Assembly (NCBI RefSeq): GCF_022024015.1
Contig: NZ_CP091786.1
Location: forward strand, 2,728,001-2,792,000
DNA from: Prevotella sp. E9-3
Lineage (GTDB): Bacteria; Bacteroidota; Bacteroidia; Bacteroidales; Bacteroidaceae
Length of the DNA: 64,000 bases
Direction: 5' to 3'
Below are positions 50,889 to 60,038 of this stretch, one piece after another. A program made the position numbers and the translations under genes. The notes beneath the pieces are model-generated. The model was not told where the DNA came from and did not search any database. It worked only from the letters and a program-made list of their open reading frames with translations. Each line of letters starts with the position of its first letter. Position 1 is the first letter of the stretch.

Positions 50889-52347
50889 TAGTAATAAAGA
50901 ACGCGGCGTACTTCGCTCACTTGACTGGTGGACGATTTTCATCTACGTGGCCCTGCTCGTCTTCGGATGGCTCAGTGTGTGCGGAGCCAGTTACACCTAT
51001 GGCGATACCGACCTCTTTTCTTTGTCAACCCGTTCTGGCATGCAGATTGTATGGATAGGCACCTCACTGATGCTGGCACTTACGCTGCTACTGCTTGACG
51101 ACAGCTACTACGACACCTTTGCCTATGTCATTTTCGCCATATTGCTCTTGTTGCTCTTTGCTACTATTTTCAATCCCCACTCCATCAAAGGCTCCAGGTC
51201 GTGGCTGGTATTAGGCCCGCTCCGACTCCAACCGGCAGAGTTTGCCAAGTTTGCCACTGCACTGGCATTGGCAAAATTCATGAGTAAATACAATTACAAT
51301 ATAAAGAACTGGAAGCACTTCGTCCAGACCATTGCCATCATCCTCACCCCTATGCTCTTCATCGTGATGCAGCGCGAAACAGGTTCGGCACTGGTCTATC
51401 TAAGTTTCTTCCTCATGCTTTACCGTGAAGGCATGACGGGAAGTATCCTATTCACCGGAGTAGCGATGGTCATCTATTTTGTGGTAGGTCTGCGATTTGA
51501 TGAAGTAATGTTGTTTGAGACGCCTACCTCTGTAGGTTCGTTCATTGTATTACTGCTCATACAGATTTTCTCAATATCCATGGTATGGATTTTCTGCCAT
51601 CAGGAAGAAAAGGCGCTGAACCTGTTAGGCTATAGCATGGGACTGACATTTCTTTGTCTACTTCTTTCTGTCTATGTAATCCCGTTCAACATGTTCTGGA
51701 TACAGACAGGCATCACAGTAGTGCTGGCAGTTTACCTACTATGGGAAGCATTCAACTCACGTATCCAGAACTACACATGGATAGCCTTGTTTGCACTGGG
51801 TTCGGTTCTGTTCTATAACATGACCGACTATGCCATGGACAATATTCTGGAAGCCCATCAGCGCACCCGTATCAACGTTCTTTTAGGACTGGAAGAAGAC
51901 TTAAGAGGAGCTGGATATAACGTGCACCAAAGTGAAATAGCGATTGGCTCTGGCGGACTGGAAGGCAAAGGATTTCTGAACGGCACACAGACGAAACTGA
52001 AATATGTTCCCGAACAAGATACAGACTTCATTTTCTGTACCGTAGGCGAAGAAGAGGGATTTCTGGGGGCTGCATCGGTATTGCTACTTTTCCTCGCATT
52101 GATATTAAGGCTCATTCATTTGGCTGAACGACAGATAGGAACGTTCGGACGTGTTTACGGCTATTGCGTGCTGTCCATCTTCCTGTTCCACGTATTCATC
52201 AATGTAGGTATGGTATTGGGGCTTACGCCAGTAATCGGTATTCCCCTTCCGTTCTTCTCGTATGGCGGTTCATCATTATGGGGCTTTACCTTCTTGCTAT
52301 TCATCTTCCTACGAATTGACGCAGGCAGGAACATGAATAGGTTCTAA
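50869..52347 (+). CDS. rodA: Rod-complex glycosyltransferase RodA (SEDS family)
   Basis: The product is 492 residues with 10 or more membrane helices. SEDS motifs are visible: IKGSRSWLVLGPLRLQPAEF, FIVMQRETGSALVYLSFFL, IAIGSGGLEGKGFLNGTQTK, YVPEQDTDFIFCTVGEEEGF and IPLPFFSYGGSSLWGF. It polymerises glycan strands with PBP2. The open frame extends upstream to 50743, but the ATG at 50869 starts the recognisable protein; this still overlaps the PBP2 gene by 20 bp, so the two are coupled. Confidence 0.96.
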   Translation: MARTVGSSNKERGVLRSLDWWTIFIYVALLVFGWLSVCGASYTYGDTDLFSLSTRSGMQIVWIGTSLMLALTLLLLDDSYYDTFAYVIFAILLLLLFATIFNPHSIKGSRSWLVLGPLRLQPAEFAKFATALALAKFMSKYNYNIKNWKHFVQTIAIILTPMLFIVMQRETGSALVYLSFFLMLYREGMTGSILFTGVAMVIYFVVGLRFDEVMLFETPTSVGSFIVLLLIQIFSISMVWIFCHQEEKALNLLGYSMGLTFLCLLLSVYVIPFNMFWIQTGITVVLAVYLLWEAFNSRIQNYTWIALFALGSVLFYNMTDYAMDNILEAHQRTRINVLLGLEEDLRGAGYNVHQSEIAIGSGGLEGKGFLNGTQTKLKYVPEQDTDFIFCTVGEEEGFLGAASVLLLFLALILRLIHLAERQIGTFGRVYGYCVLSIFLFHVFINVGMVLGLTPVIGIPLPFFSYGGSSLWGFTFLLFIFLRIDAGRNMNRF

Positions 52348-52358
52348 AAAAAGCTTTC

Positions 52359-52841
52359 TTATTTCCGCTGAAGCGTAAGACCTACATCGGCAATTCCCGT
52401 TACATTCTTTCGGCGCATAATATGACAAACAGCCACATGAAGGGAATCGCCTTTGTGTAGTATCAAGTCTGACAACGGCATTGAGTAATGATAGTGATAT
52501 ACACCCTGACCTTGATAGAATCCATTGTCGTCGGTAATTCGGAAAGTCACGGTATCGCATAGTTGGCGGCCTTCCGGAAGCACTTCCTGTAGAATAATCA
52601 GTGCCAGTTCCTGAAAAGGATAGGAAGTGTTACAACGCAGCCCGATCTCTTCGCTATATGCACCATCCTGCGCCAATGAAGGAATGTCAAAGTAGAGCGT
52701 GTCTATCTGTTCCCATCCCCACCCGTCAACTGGAGTGTGCTCATAATGGCTATAGATAGTCTTACGGTTACAACTGCCAAAAATCAGTGCAACCGTAAGA
52801 CTCATGAATAGTAAGAAAAGACTATGCTTCTTTCGGCTCAT
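52359..52841 (-). CDS. gldH: Gliding motility/T9SS-associated lipoprotein GldH
   Basis: The product is 160 residues. The lipoprotein signal is MSRKKHSLFLLFMSL through ALIFGSCNRKT, with the Cys about residue 24. The mature part has the GldH patterns YSHYEHTPVDGWGWEQIDTL, LRCNTSYPFQELALIIL and YHYHYSMPLSDLIL. GldH is one of the lipoproteins needed for gliding in Flavobacterium and is widely kept in T9SS-containing Bacteroidota, including non-gliders. It starts within the end of ricT (20-bp overlap), so it is the last gene of the metF-holB-ricT-gldH operon. The longer open frame to 53135 lies in ricT and is rejected. Confidence 0.88.
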   Translation of the reverse strand: MSRKKHSLFLLFMSLTVALIFGSCNRKTIYSHYEHTPVDGWGWEQIDTLYFDIPSLAQDGAYSEEIGLRCNTSYPFQELALIILQEVLPEGRQLCDTVTFRITDDNGFYQGQGVYHYHYSMPLSDLILHKGDSLHVAVCHIMRRKNVTGIADVGLTLQRK

Positions 52842-54108
52842 CTTTTCTTGGTTCCTGAGGTTTATTTCTTTTCTTTCGAGGCTGGCCCTTCGGACCATCT
52901 TGATTTCTTGGTGCTTCGTGCCCCTTATGACCATCCTGTCCCTGAGCACCTTCCTGACTCTTGGATGCGTCTTGATTGTTCTGTGGCCGCTGAGCATTTT
53001 GTCCGCCCTGAGGTTTCTTCTTCTTTTTCTTCTTTGCCTTATCGAAACGAGTAATGCTGTCGCCTGCCAACAAATCGACAGGACCTTCTTGCTGCTTGGG
53101 ACGATCCTCGCTATGGAGTGATTCCGGCTTTTCACCCTTACGGTTCATCTCGATGATCTCCTTAGCACGCTCAGCAGTTATTGTTTCCAGATTGGCAGCC
53201 AAACGCTTGTCGGTACTATAAGTAATGACTCCAGCCAAGATATCCTTCTTGAACATATAGTAATCGGAATCCAGCGTCTGCAACACAATCTCGTGAGAGG
53301 GGAAACGCTTTCCGGCTTCTATATAGTCATCAACCTCATAATTCAGACAGCACTTCAGCTTGGCACACATACCAGCAAGTTTCTGTGGATTGAGCGAAAT
53401 ATCCTGATATCGGGCAGCACCAGTAGAAACAGAAACGAAATTCTTCATCCATGTGGCACAACACAACTCGCGTCCGCAAGGTCCCGTACCGCCAATACGT
53501 CCTGCCTCCTGACGTGCACCAATCTGTTTCATTTCAATGCGCACATGGAAAGCTGCTGCCAAGTCTTTAATCAGTTGGCGGAAATCTACTCGCTCATCGG
53601 CAATATAGTAGAAGATAGCCTTCTGACCGTCGCCCTGATACTCTACATCGCCAATTTTCATTTGCAGCCCCAGACGTTTGGCAATCTCGCGGCTCTCAAT
53701 CATTGTTTCATGCTCGCGTGCCTTTGCCTCACGATATTTATCCATATCCACCTGACGAGCAAGTCGATAAATACGCTTGATATCATCGGCCGACTTCAGA
53801 TTAGCTTTCTTAATCTGCAGTTTCACTAACCTACCAGTCAGTGTCACCACGCCGATATCATGTCCGGGAGAAGCCTCAACGGCCACAACATCGCCTTTCT
53901 TCAGTGGCAGACCGTTCACATTATGGTAGTAGCCCTTACGCGTATGCTTGAACTGTACCTCAACCAAATCAGTTGATTCTGCATTGCCAGGCACATCGGC
54001 CAACCAATCGTAAGTATTCAACTGACGATCCTGACGACCAATAGCTGCGCAACACAGTCCGCGGTCGCAACCTGTACGTATCTCGTATGTCTTCTGTTTG
54101 TCTTCCAT
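52822..54108 (-). CDS. ricT: RicT/YaaT-like protein (PSP1 domain)
   Basis: The product is 428 residues. The PSP1 domain contains VEVQFKHTRKGYYHN, VAVEASPGHDIGVV and IFYYIADERVDFRQLIKDLA. The Cys clusters GPCGRELCCATW and GMCAKLKCCLNYEVDD are the metal/iron-sulfur ligands of RicT in the Ric complex known from Bacillus. The last 90 residues are low complexity, with a run of nine Lys and many Gln, Asn, Gly and Pro, which looks like a disordered RNA-binding tail special to Bacteroidota. Function here is not established. Next to holB as in other bacteria (46-bp gap). Confidence 0.9.
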   Translation of the reverse strand: MEDKQKTYEIRTGCDRGLCCAAIGRQDRQLNTYDWLADVPGNAESTDLVEVQFKHTRKGYYHNVNGLPLKKGDVVAVEASPGHDIGVVTLTGRLVKLQIKKANLKSADDIKRIYRLARQVDMDKYREAKAREHETMIESREIAKRLGLQMKIGDVEYQGDGQKAIFYYIADERVDFRQLIKDLAAAFHVRIEMKQIGARQEAGRIGGTGPCGRELCCATWMKNFVSVSTGAARYQDISLNPQKLAGMCAKLKCCLNYEVDDYIEAGKRFPSHEIVLQTLDSDYYMFKKDILAGVITYSTDKRLAANLETITAERAKEIIEMNRKGEKPESLHSEDRPKQQEGPVDLLAGDSITRFDKAKKKKKKKPQGGQNAQRPQNNQDASKSQEGAQGQDGHKGHEAPRNQDGPKGQPRKKRNKPQEPRKDEPKEA

Positions 54109-54154
54109 CTTCTATATATATATTATAATATGTATAGTATATTGTTCAAATAGT

Positions 54155-55273
54155 TTATTTCTGAATCAGCAATACGATCATCTGCAAAGCAAAGTCAAAG
54201 AATACCACCTTACCATTGGCATTTTGACCAATGTCGCGAATTGCCTTGTTGGTCAAGTCATAGATAGGCAACACATTGGCTTCGTTGATGAATCGTGCGA
54301 AATTACGGGCAAAATTCTCTTCCTGCTGTGTCATATAGCGCAATTCAGGATTTTGAAAATTGTACATAAAATTCTCTCTGATCATGCGTAGGAAATACAC
54401 GAGGAAGCGTTTCTGTTTTTCTCGTCCGTACGCAGCCACCACCTCGCTCCACTTGCGCAGGTCTTTCACCTTACGCTGATAGGCCAGTCGCATCAGCTGG
54501 ATAAACAAATCCAGGAACGTTTCGTTTTCCGAGCCTACCTGCAACTCCTCTATTGCTTTCTGCCAACTGCCGTTAGCCAATCGGGCTATACGCTGTGCAG
54601 CATCCTCACTGATACCGCGGTACTCCACCAATGCCTTTCTTATAGCTTCATTGTCTATACGCTTCACATCGATGCGCTGTACACGGCTGCGAATGGTTTC
54701 CAACAACTTGTCGGGTTCTTCACACACCATGATGAACACCGTCTGTGTGGGTGGTTCCTCAATCAGTTTCAGTAATTTGTTGGCACAGGCTATGTTCATA
54801 CGCTCAGGCAACCATACTACCGACACCTTATAGCCGCCCTGACTTGATTTGAGTGAGAGTTTTCTTACCAGTTCATCACTTTCGCCTGCCGTAATAATAG
54901 CCTGCTGATTGGCGGCTCCGATAGCCGTCATCCATTCATCCATCGAGAAATAAGGACTCTTCAACATCAGTTCGCGCCATTCGCTGATGAAATCGTCGCT
55001 CACCGGCATGTGCTCACTACCCATGGAAGGTAGTTTGATAGTGGGGAAAGTGAAATGAAGATCGGGATGTTCCAGCTTTTGGAGCATAGGAGATTCTGCG
55101 CCACTTTGGGATGAATTACCCAAGAGACAGCAAGCGAAAGCTGTGGCAAGTGCCTTTTTGCCTACGCCCTGCGGTCCGCACAGCATAATGGCATGAGGCA
55201 GACGGTCTTCACTCACCATCTGCATTAGGCGCTGCTTCACCTCTTCTTGTCCTATAACCTCATTAAATGTCAT
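54155..55273 (-). CDS. holB: DNA polymerase III delta' subunit (clamp loader)
   Basis: The product is 372 residues. The AAA+ fold starts MTFNEVIGQEEVKQRLMQMV with the P-loop-like LCGPQGVGKKALATAFACCL (near residue 33). The clamp-loader motif LKLIEEPPTQTVFIMVCEEP follows, and then the SRVQRIDVKRI arginine-finger region. The Cys residues of the zinc module usual in delta' are mostly missing. It loads the sliding clamp with the other clamp-loader subunits. The start overlaps the metF stop by 4 bp. Confidence 0.9.
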   Translation of the reverse strand: MTFNEVIGQEEVKQRLMQMVSEDRLPHAIMLCGPQGVGKKALATAFACCLLGNSSQSGAESPMLQKLEHPDLHFTFPTIKLPSMGSEHMPVSDDFISEWRELMLKSPYFSMDEWMTAIGAANQQAIITAGESDELVRKLSLKSSQGGYKVSVVWLPERMNIACANKLLKLIEEPPTQTVFIMVCEEPDKLLETIRSRVQRIDVKRIDNEAIRKALVEYRGISEDAAQRIARLANGSWQKAIEELQVGSENETFLDLFIQLMRLAYQRKVKDLRKWSEVVAAYGREKQKRFLVYFLRMIRENFMYNFQNPELRYMTQQEENFARNFARFINEANVLPIYDLTNKAIRDIGQNANGKVVFFDFALQMIVLLIQK

Positions 55274-56232
55274 TGTACTCTCAATTCTCTCACGATTTCC
55301 ACCACTGAATCAACTGCTCCGATGGTATAGAAATGAATATCGTTGATACCGTGTTCATAAAGTTCGCGGCACTGCTGAACAGTCCACTTAATGCCTAACC
55401 GTTTAGCATCTTCATCTGTTTTGCACTTCACTATCTCACGCGCTAACGACTCGGGGATATCACAATGGAATGTCTTTGGCACCACCGTCAACTGACTCAG
55501 TTTGGCCAGCGGTTTAATTCCAGGAATAATGGGAATGGTGATGCCCATCTGACGTGCCTTATCGACAAAGTCAAAATATTTCTGATTGTCGTAGAACAAC
55601 TGGGTCACTGCATACTGTGCGCCCAATTCCTGTTTCTGACGCAGATATTCCATGTCGCGCTCCAGATTAGGAGCCTCTTCATGCTTTTCAGGATAACAAG
55701 CCACGCCTATATCGAACTTTGCGCCAGGACATTTGATAGGTGTACCATCGGCAAAGAAGCCCTCGTTGAAGCGCTGAACCTGACGAATCAGATCGGTAGT
55801 ATGAGTATGTCCGCCAGGTGTTGGCTTGAACACCGAGTCTTCTTTCGCCTTGTCGCCTCGCAGCAATAGCAGGTCGGTAATACCCAGGAACTGCAGGTCG
55901 AGCAATTCATACTCAATATCCTCGATGGTGGCACCACTACAAATAACGTGTGGCTGAACCGGCACTCCAAAGCGCTGTTGAATAGCTGCCGCAACGGCAA
56001 TAGTGCCTGGGCGACGACGAACGCGCTGACGCTCAAAGCGTCCCTCGCCTACATCTTTATATACATACTCAGAATGGTGGGTGGTGATATTGATAAAAGC
56101 AGGATTCAGCGCGCACAATTTTTCTATGTCAGAAAAAAGTTTCTCGGTGCCCATTCCTTTCAAAGGCGGCAATACTTCAAACGAGAACTGACGCAGTTTC
56201 TTATCTTGGTTGACTATATTTGCAACGGCCAT
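55270..56232 (-). CDS. metF: Methylenetetrahydrofolate reductase
   Basis: The product is 320 residues from the ATG at 56232 (MAVANIVNQDKKLRQFSFEV). Conserved blocks are FSFEVLPPLKGMG, FINITTHHSEYVY, VQPHVICSGATIEDIEYEL, DLLLLRGDKAKED, VACYPEKHEEAPN and AQYAVTQLFYDNQKYFDFVD. It makes 5-methyltetrahydrofolate for methionine synthesis using FAD. The longer frame to 56262 starts at a TTG within the -7 box and is rejected. It is the first gene of the metF-holB-ricT-gldH operon. Confidence 0.96.
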   Translation of the reverse strand: MAVANIVNQDKKLRQFSFEVLPPLKGMGTEKLFSDIEKLCALNPAFINITTHHSEYVYKDVGEGRFERQRVRRRPGTIAVAAAIQQRFGVPVQPHVICSGATIEDIEYELLDLQFLGITDLLLLRGDKAKEDSVFKPTPGGHTHTTDLIRQVQRFNEGFFADGTPIKCPGAKFDIGVACYPEKHEEAPNLERDMEYLRQKQELGAQYAVTQLFYDNQKYFDFVDKARQMGITIPIIPGIKPLAKLSQLTVVPKTFHCDIPESLAREIVKCKTDEDAKRLGIKWTVQQCRELYEHGINDIHFYTIGAVDSVVEIVRELRVQ

Positions 56233-56259
56233 TGTTATTCTATTTAGCACAATTTGTTG

Positions 56260-56267
56260 CAAAAGTA
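56260..56267 (-). promoter_or_regulatory. -7 promoter element of the metF operon
   Basis: The - strand reads TACTTTTG (TAnnTTTG), 27 bases before the ATG at 56232. Confidence 0.6.
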
Positions 56268-56313
56268 CGAAAAAAAAACATCATTCACGCAAGAATGCCC
56301 ACTTTTTGTTACT

Positions 56314-57237
56314 TCAACGGTTACAAAAGTCTTTGATTTTCTGAAGGTAATCGTCTTTATACAATTTATAAGACAACGCATGCTCTGCCCCTTCTGTGAT
56401 CCACAATTCTTTGTTGGAAGGCTTAGCAGCATACAGTCGATGCACCATTTCAGTGGGTACAAAGGTGTCGCTACTGCCATGAATAAAAAGCATGGGATAT
56501 GGGCACTTTTTCACCTGATTCAAAGCAGATGCCTCACCAAAGCTCCACCCATAGCGCAATTTGCACAGCATACTGGTAGTGTACATCAGCGGGAAGGCTG
56601 GCAAGCCAAACTGATTTCTCAGTTCACCTGCGAACTCATCCCAAACGCTTGTGTATCCGCAATCATCTACAAAACGAATATCCTTGACAGCTTTTGGCAT
56701 TGCTTCTGCCGACAGCATCATCGTTGTAGCACCACCCATTGACACGCCATGCACTACCATCGTATCAGCGCTGAAGATAGAAAGCCATCTTAGCATATCC
56801 TTTCTGTCAAGCCATCCCATCTGAATGGCATCGCCATCACTCAAGCCGTGAGCATGGATGTCGGGAACCACAACATTGTAGCCCAACTCTTTTTCATAAA
56901 GACGTGCCAGGAACAAGAAGTCGATGCTGCAATTCCGCCAACCATGCAAGATGAGCGCAGTTCTGTTGCTTCCCCTATTAACGAAAAATGCATGATGCCG
57001 CTCACCCGTTGGCATTGTCACGAATGTATCCTTTAGAGCCTCAACTTGTCGCAGACTGTCCACCCAAGGTCGAGTTTCCGGATATTGCTCGAACAATCTA
57101 TGGAAACGAGCTGTGGTATCTGTTCGATTCTGAGTAGGTGAAAGAGAATAATCCAACATATAGACCCCACCACCGATGGTAGCCACTATTATAACCATCA
57201 ACAGTCCGAACAAACTCCAAACGATAATCTTCTTCAT
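56314..57237 (-). CDS. Alpha/beta-hydrolase with N-terminal membrane anchor
   Basis: The product is 307 residues. One N-terminal membrane helix (about 5-28) is followed by an alpha/beta-hydrolase: oxyanion region LILHGWRNCSIDFLFLARLY, nucleophile elbow VVHGVSMGGATTMM (catalytic Ser), the acid in FIHGSSDTFVPTEM and the His in TEGAEHALSY. It resembles the YqkD/FrsA-like group of periplasmic or membrane-facing hydrolases. Substrate unknown. It has its own -7 box at 57261-57268. Confidence 0.87.
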   Translation of the reverse strand: MKKIIVWSLFGLLMVIIVATIGGGVYMLDYSLSPTQNRTDTTARFHRLFEQYPETRPWVDSLRQVEALKDTFVTMPTGERHHAFFVNRGSNRTALILHGWRNCSIDFLFLARLYEKELGYNVVVPDIHAHGLSDGDAIQMGWLDRKDMLRWLSIFSADTMVVHGVSMGGATTMMLSAEAMPKAVKDIRFVDDCGYTSVWDEFAGELRNQFGLPAFPLMYTTSMLCKLRYGWSFGEASALNQVKKCPYPMLFIHGSSDTFVPTEMVHRLYAAKPSNKELWITEGAEHALSYKLYKDDYLQKIKDFCNR

Positions 57238-57260
57238 AATACTTTATTATTAATTAGGTG

Positions 57261-57268
57261 CAAATATA
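57261..57268 (-). promoter_or_regulatory. -7 promoter element for the alpha/beta-hydrolase
   Basis: The - strand reads TATATTTG (TAnnTTTG), 23 bases before the start codon. Confidence 0.6.
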
Positions 57269-57363
57269 CAAATATTATTTATATTCTCTGCAAAAGGAGG
57301 AATGATTAACGCCATTGCCTCGATGAGACAATGGCGTCATAGCATGGTAAAATATATGGACAA

Positions 57364-59403
57364 TTACTTTTTTACCTTATACAGACGGAACGACATGGCA
57401 GGAAGATTATCGTTCAGCACAGTCTGCTTTTTCTTGCCAGTTGTAGTACAATTGACGGTGCTGCTCACAGGTACAATCTTATTGGGATTGCTAAGAGTAT
57501 TCTCATCGTCCATCGATCCGCTATGCTGCAAGGTCAATGTCTCGGCAGTACGCTCACCTGTCATATCCAGCAGGTTGATGCTCACGGGCTGAGCCTCTTT
57601 GGAAGTGTTCACCACTTTAATAATCACCTCGCCAGTAGTCTTATCATACACAGACGATGCGAATAGACCGTTCAGTCCATCTTGTCCGGCAACAGGGATA
57701 GCTTTCTTTCCTTTGGGATCTGCAGGATCCTTAGTGGTAAGTTTCAGTACGTTAGTACCCTTGTTCATGGCATACATCTGCTGAACATAGTAACTTACCG
57801 ACTTGAACATACGAGTGTTGTCATACCAGATCATATCAGGACGCCACTGCCAGCCTTCAACATGAGCAAAGAGGGGTGCATAGGTAGCCATCTCAACGAT
57901 ATCAGCATTGCGCTCAATACCGGTCATAAAGGCTGCCTCATAGAGCGAAGTTTCATAGTGGTTCCACTTTTTACCAGCGCCGTGACAGGCATATTCACCG
58001 GCAAAAACTTTCGGTCCTTTGCGGTCGTAGCTGTCATAGCGAAGAGCACCACAATTTGGCCATTTCTTACGATCGCCAGTACCCAAGAACCAAGCTTCAG
58101 GACGATAGAAATGTTCATCTACCAAGTCGGCCTTCTGTTCTTTCATGGCTACCCAGCCTTTGTCAAACATCTTTCCTTCAGAATCGGGACCGCTGGTGCC
58201 CACAATCTTGATATTGGGATATTTTGCACGAACAGCAGCCACAAAAGGCTTCAAACGCTCAAAATAGGGAGCATCCCACTGCTCGTTGCCAATACCGATA
58301 TATTTCATATTGAAGGGCTCCGGATGGCCCATATCGGCACGCAGTTTGCCCCATTTAGAGTCAACTGGACCGTTAGCAAACTCAATAAGGTCGAGACAGT
58401 CGTCAATAAATGGTTTCAGTTCGTCCATAGCAGCATGGTCGCTCTCCTTACGATTCTGGAACTGACAAGCCAGGCCTACGCTAAGCACGGGCAGAGGTTC
58501 GGCCTTGATATCTTCACACAGTTGGAAAAATTCGAAAAAGCCCAAGCCATAGGTCTGGAAATAGTCAGGGAAATAGCGATGGGTAAAGGTGTAGTGCCAA
58601 CGGTTCTCATTGAGAGGACGGTTTTCTACAGGTCCCACAGTATTTTTCCATTGATAGCGAGTTGCAAGGTCAGTACCTTCTACGATACAGCCGCCAGGGA
58701 AGCGGAACACTCCAGGATGCACATCTTCCAATGCCTGTGCAAGGTCTTGACGAAGTCCGTTCTCACGGCCTTTATAGGTTTTCACAGGGAAAAGGCTCAC
58801 GTGTTCAATATCGGTAGTAGCCTTGTTGCTGCCCCATACGCGCAAATGAGCTTTAGCAAATGATTTCTTCGCCTTGATGACGGTGGTATATTTCTTCCAC
58901 TCCTTACCGCTCACGTCAACACTGCCACTACCTATTTTCTGATCGTCGCTCATGGTTGCATTGTCAACGAGATCGATATACAGTTTTGCGCTACCGCCTT
59001 CAACCACACGGGCCCATACCGAGAAACGATATTCTTCACCAGCTTTCACGCCGATACCGAAAAATCCATGATTCTCAATCATGGTGTGCTTGTCACTATG
59101 ACCAGAGGGAGCCAAACGAACATAATGGGGATTCTTGTCAAAAGGACCATCGTTCATCACAGTCACCTTGCCAGAGATATCCCATCCAGTGAGACGATTC
59201 GGGAACTCGAACGAGCGGTTCTTCACTAATTCTGCATACAGACCGCCATCGGCAGCATAGTTGATATCTTCGAAAAACAGTCCATACATAGTAGGCGAAA
59301 CGGAAGCACCCATCTTTTTTGTATTCACATCCATCACTTGCTGGGCATGAACAGAAAGCAGAGCCGATAAGGCAAGCGAGCACGAAATAAGTCTAAATTT
59401 CAT
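57364..59403 (-). CDS. GH51 alpha-L-arabinofuranosidase, secreted
   Basis: The product is 679 residues with a signal peptide (1-20, ending VHAQQ). The start of the mature enzyme, SPTMYGLFFEDINYAADGGL, is typical of GH51. An inserted CBM-like beta-sandwich (about 75-200, with ENHGFFGIGVKAGEEYRFSV) is followed by the TIM barrel with FRFPGGCIVEG. The acid/base Glu is in IGIGNEQWD near residue 370, and the nucleophile Glu is in VFAGEYACHG near 469. It removes arabinofuranose side chains from arabinoxylan or arabinan. No T9SS C-terminal domain is present, unlike the other two hemicellulases, so it is probably periplasmic. Confidence 0.95.
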   Translation of the reverse strand: MKFRLISCSLALSALLSVHAQQVMDVNTKKMGASVSPTMYGLFFEDINYAADGGLYAELVKNRSFEFPNRLTGWDISGKVTVMNDGPFDKNPHYVRLAPSGHSDKHTMIENHGFFGIGVKAGEEYRFSVWARVVEGGSAKLYIDLVDNATMSDDQKIGSGSVDVSGKEWKKYTTVIKAKKSFAKAHLRVWGSNKATTDIEHVSLFPVKTYKGRENGLRQDLAQALEDVHPGVFRFPGGCIVEGTDLATRYQWKNTVGPVENRPLNENRWHYTFTHRYFPDYFQTYGLGFFEFFQLCEDIKAEPLPVLSVGLACQFQNRKESDHAAMDELKPFIDDCLDLIEFANGPVDSKWGKLRADMGHPEPFNMKYIGIGNEQWDAPYFERLKPFVAAVRAKYPNIKIVGTSGPDSEGKMFDKGWVAMKEQKADLVDEHFYRPEAWFLGTGDRKKWPNCGALRYDSYDRKGPKVFAGEYACHGAGKKWNHYETSLYEAAFMTGIERNADIVEMATYAPLFAHVEGWQWRPDMIWYDNTRMFKSVSYYVQQMYAMNKGTNVLKLTTKDPADPKGKKAIPVAGQDGLNGLFASSVYDKTTGEVIIKVVNTSKEAQPVSINLLDMTGERTAETLTLQHSGSMDDENTLSNPNKIVPVSSTVNCTTTGKKKQTVLNDNLPAMSFRLYKVKK

Positions 59404-59458
59404 TGTTTTGTTAGCAATTTTGGTTTGATAAGTTTTATTTTTTGTAAGTCATCTCGTG

Positions 59459-59466
59459 CAAAATTA
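59459..59466 (-). promoter_or_regulatory. -7 promoter element for the GH51 gene
   Basis: The - strand reads TAATTTTG (TAnnTTTG), 55 bases before the start codon. The AAACGTTT operator of the other two hemicellulase genes is not present here. Confidence 0.55.
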
Positions 59467-59510
59467 GTTAAAAAGTATAATCAAAACAAATGATTTTAGA
59501 AGAAAAGGTG

Positions 59511-59518
59511 TACTTTTG
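59511..59518 (+). promoter_or_regulatory. -7 promoter element for the response regulator gene
   Basis: TACTTTTG (TAnnTTTG), 41 bases before the ATG at 59560. Confidence 0.55.
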
Positions 59519-59559
59519 TAACTAATTAACGAATAGAATATCATAAATATACTTTGACA

Positions 59560-59916
59560 ATGAAGACAATCCTTGTAGCAGAAGACAATGACAGCAACTA
59601 CATCCTGATGACTTATATCCTCAAACGCGATTATGAATTCAAACGTGCAAAGAACGGTCAGGAGGCTGTGGACATGGTGAACGAAGGTGGATTTGACCTA
59701 GTACTGATGGATATTAAGATGCCCGTCATGGATGGTTTGACCGCTACTCAGCAGATCAAAGATGCTCATCCAGAATTGCCTGTTATTGCATTGACAGCCA
59801 ACGCTTTCGACAGTGACCGTCAGTTGGCATTAAAAGCCGGTTGCAATGATTTCCTGGCAAAACCTGTGAACAGAGAGAAATGTCTGGCATTGATTAACAA
59901 GTTTATCGGTAAATAA
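59560..59916 (+). CDS. Single-domain response regulator (receiver only)
   Basis: The product is 118 residues from the ATG at 59560; a TTG six bases upstream is also in frame. It is a CheY-like receiver: acidic pocket in MKTILVAEDND, phosphoacceptor Asp in FDLVLMDIKMPVMDGLTATQ, the signalling Thr in VIALTANAFDSD and the Lys in DFLAKPVNREK. There is no output domain, so it acts by protein contacts, probably as part of a phosphorelay with a hybrid kinase encoded elsewhere. Divergent from the GH51 gene, which may be chance. Confidence 0.92.
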   Translation: MKTILVAEDNDSNYILMTYILKRDYEFKRAKNGQEAVDMVNEGGFDLVLMDIKMPVMDGLTATQQIKDAHPELPVIALTANAFDSDRQLALKAGCNDFLAKPVNREKCLALINKFIGK

Positions 59917-59938
59917 TCATTACCATACATAAGGATAT

Positions 59939-59975
59939 AAAGAAAGTGGCGGTCATTTGACCGCCACTTTCTTTG
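59939..59975. terminator. Bidirectional terminator after the response regulator
   Basis: AAAGAAAGTGGCGGTC (59939-59954) pairs with GACCGCCACTTTCTTT (59959-59974) around a 4-base loop, between two convergent genes. Confidence 0.88.
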
Positions 59976-60038
59976 TTGTATCACCCTGACGAACCAGATA
60001 GATTCCTGGGTGGGATATTTTAAACAGTGTAGTATCGA

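Noticed and set aside
57682-58863. 393-residue open frame on the + strand
   Set aside because: Antisense to the clearly identified GH51 enzyme; no motif, no promoter.
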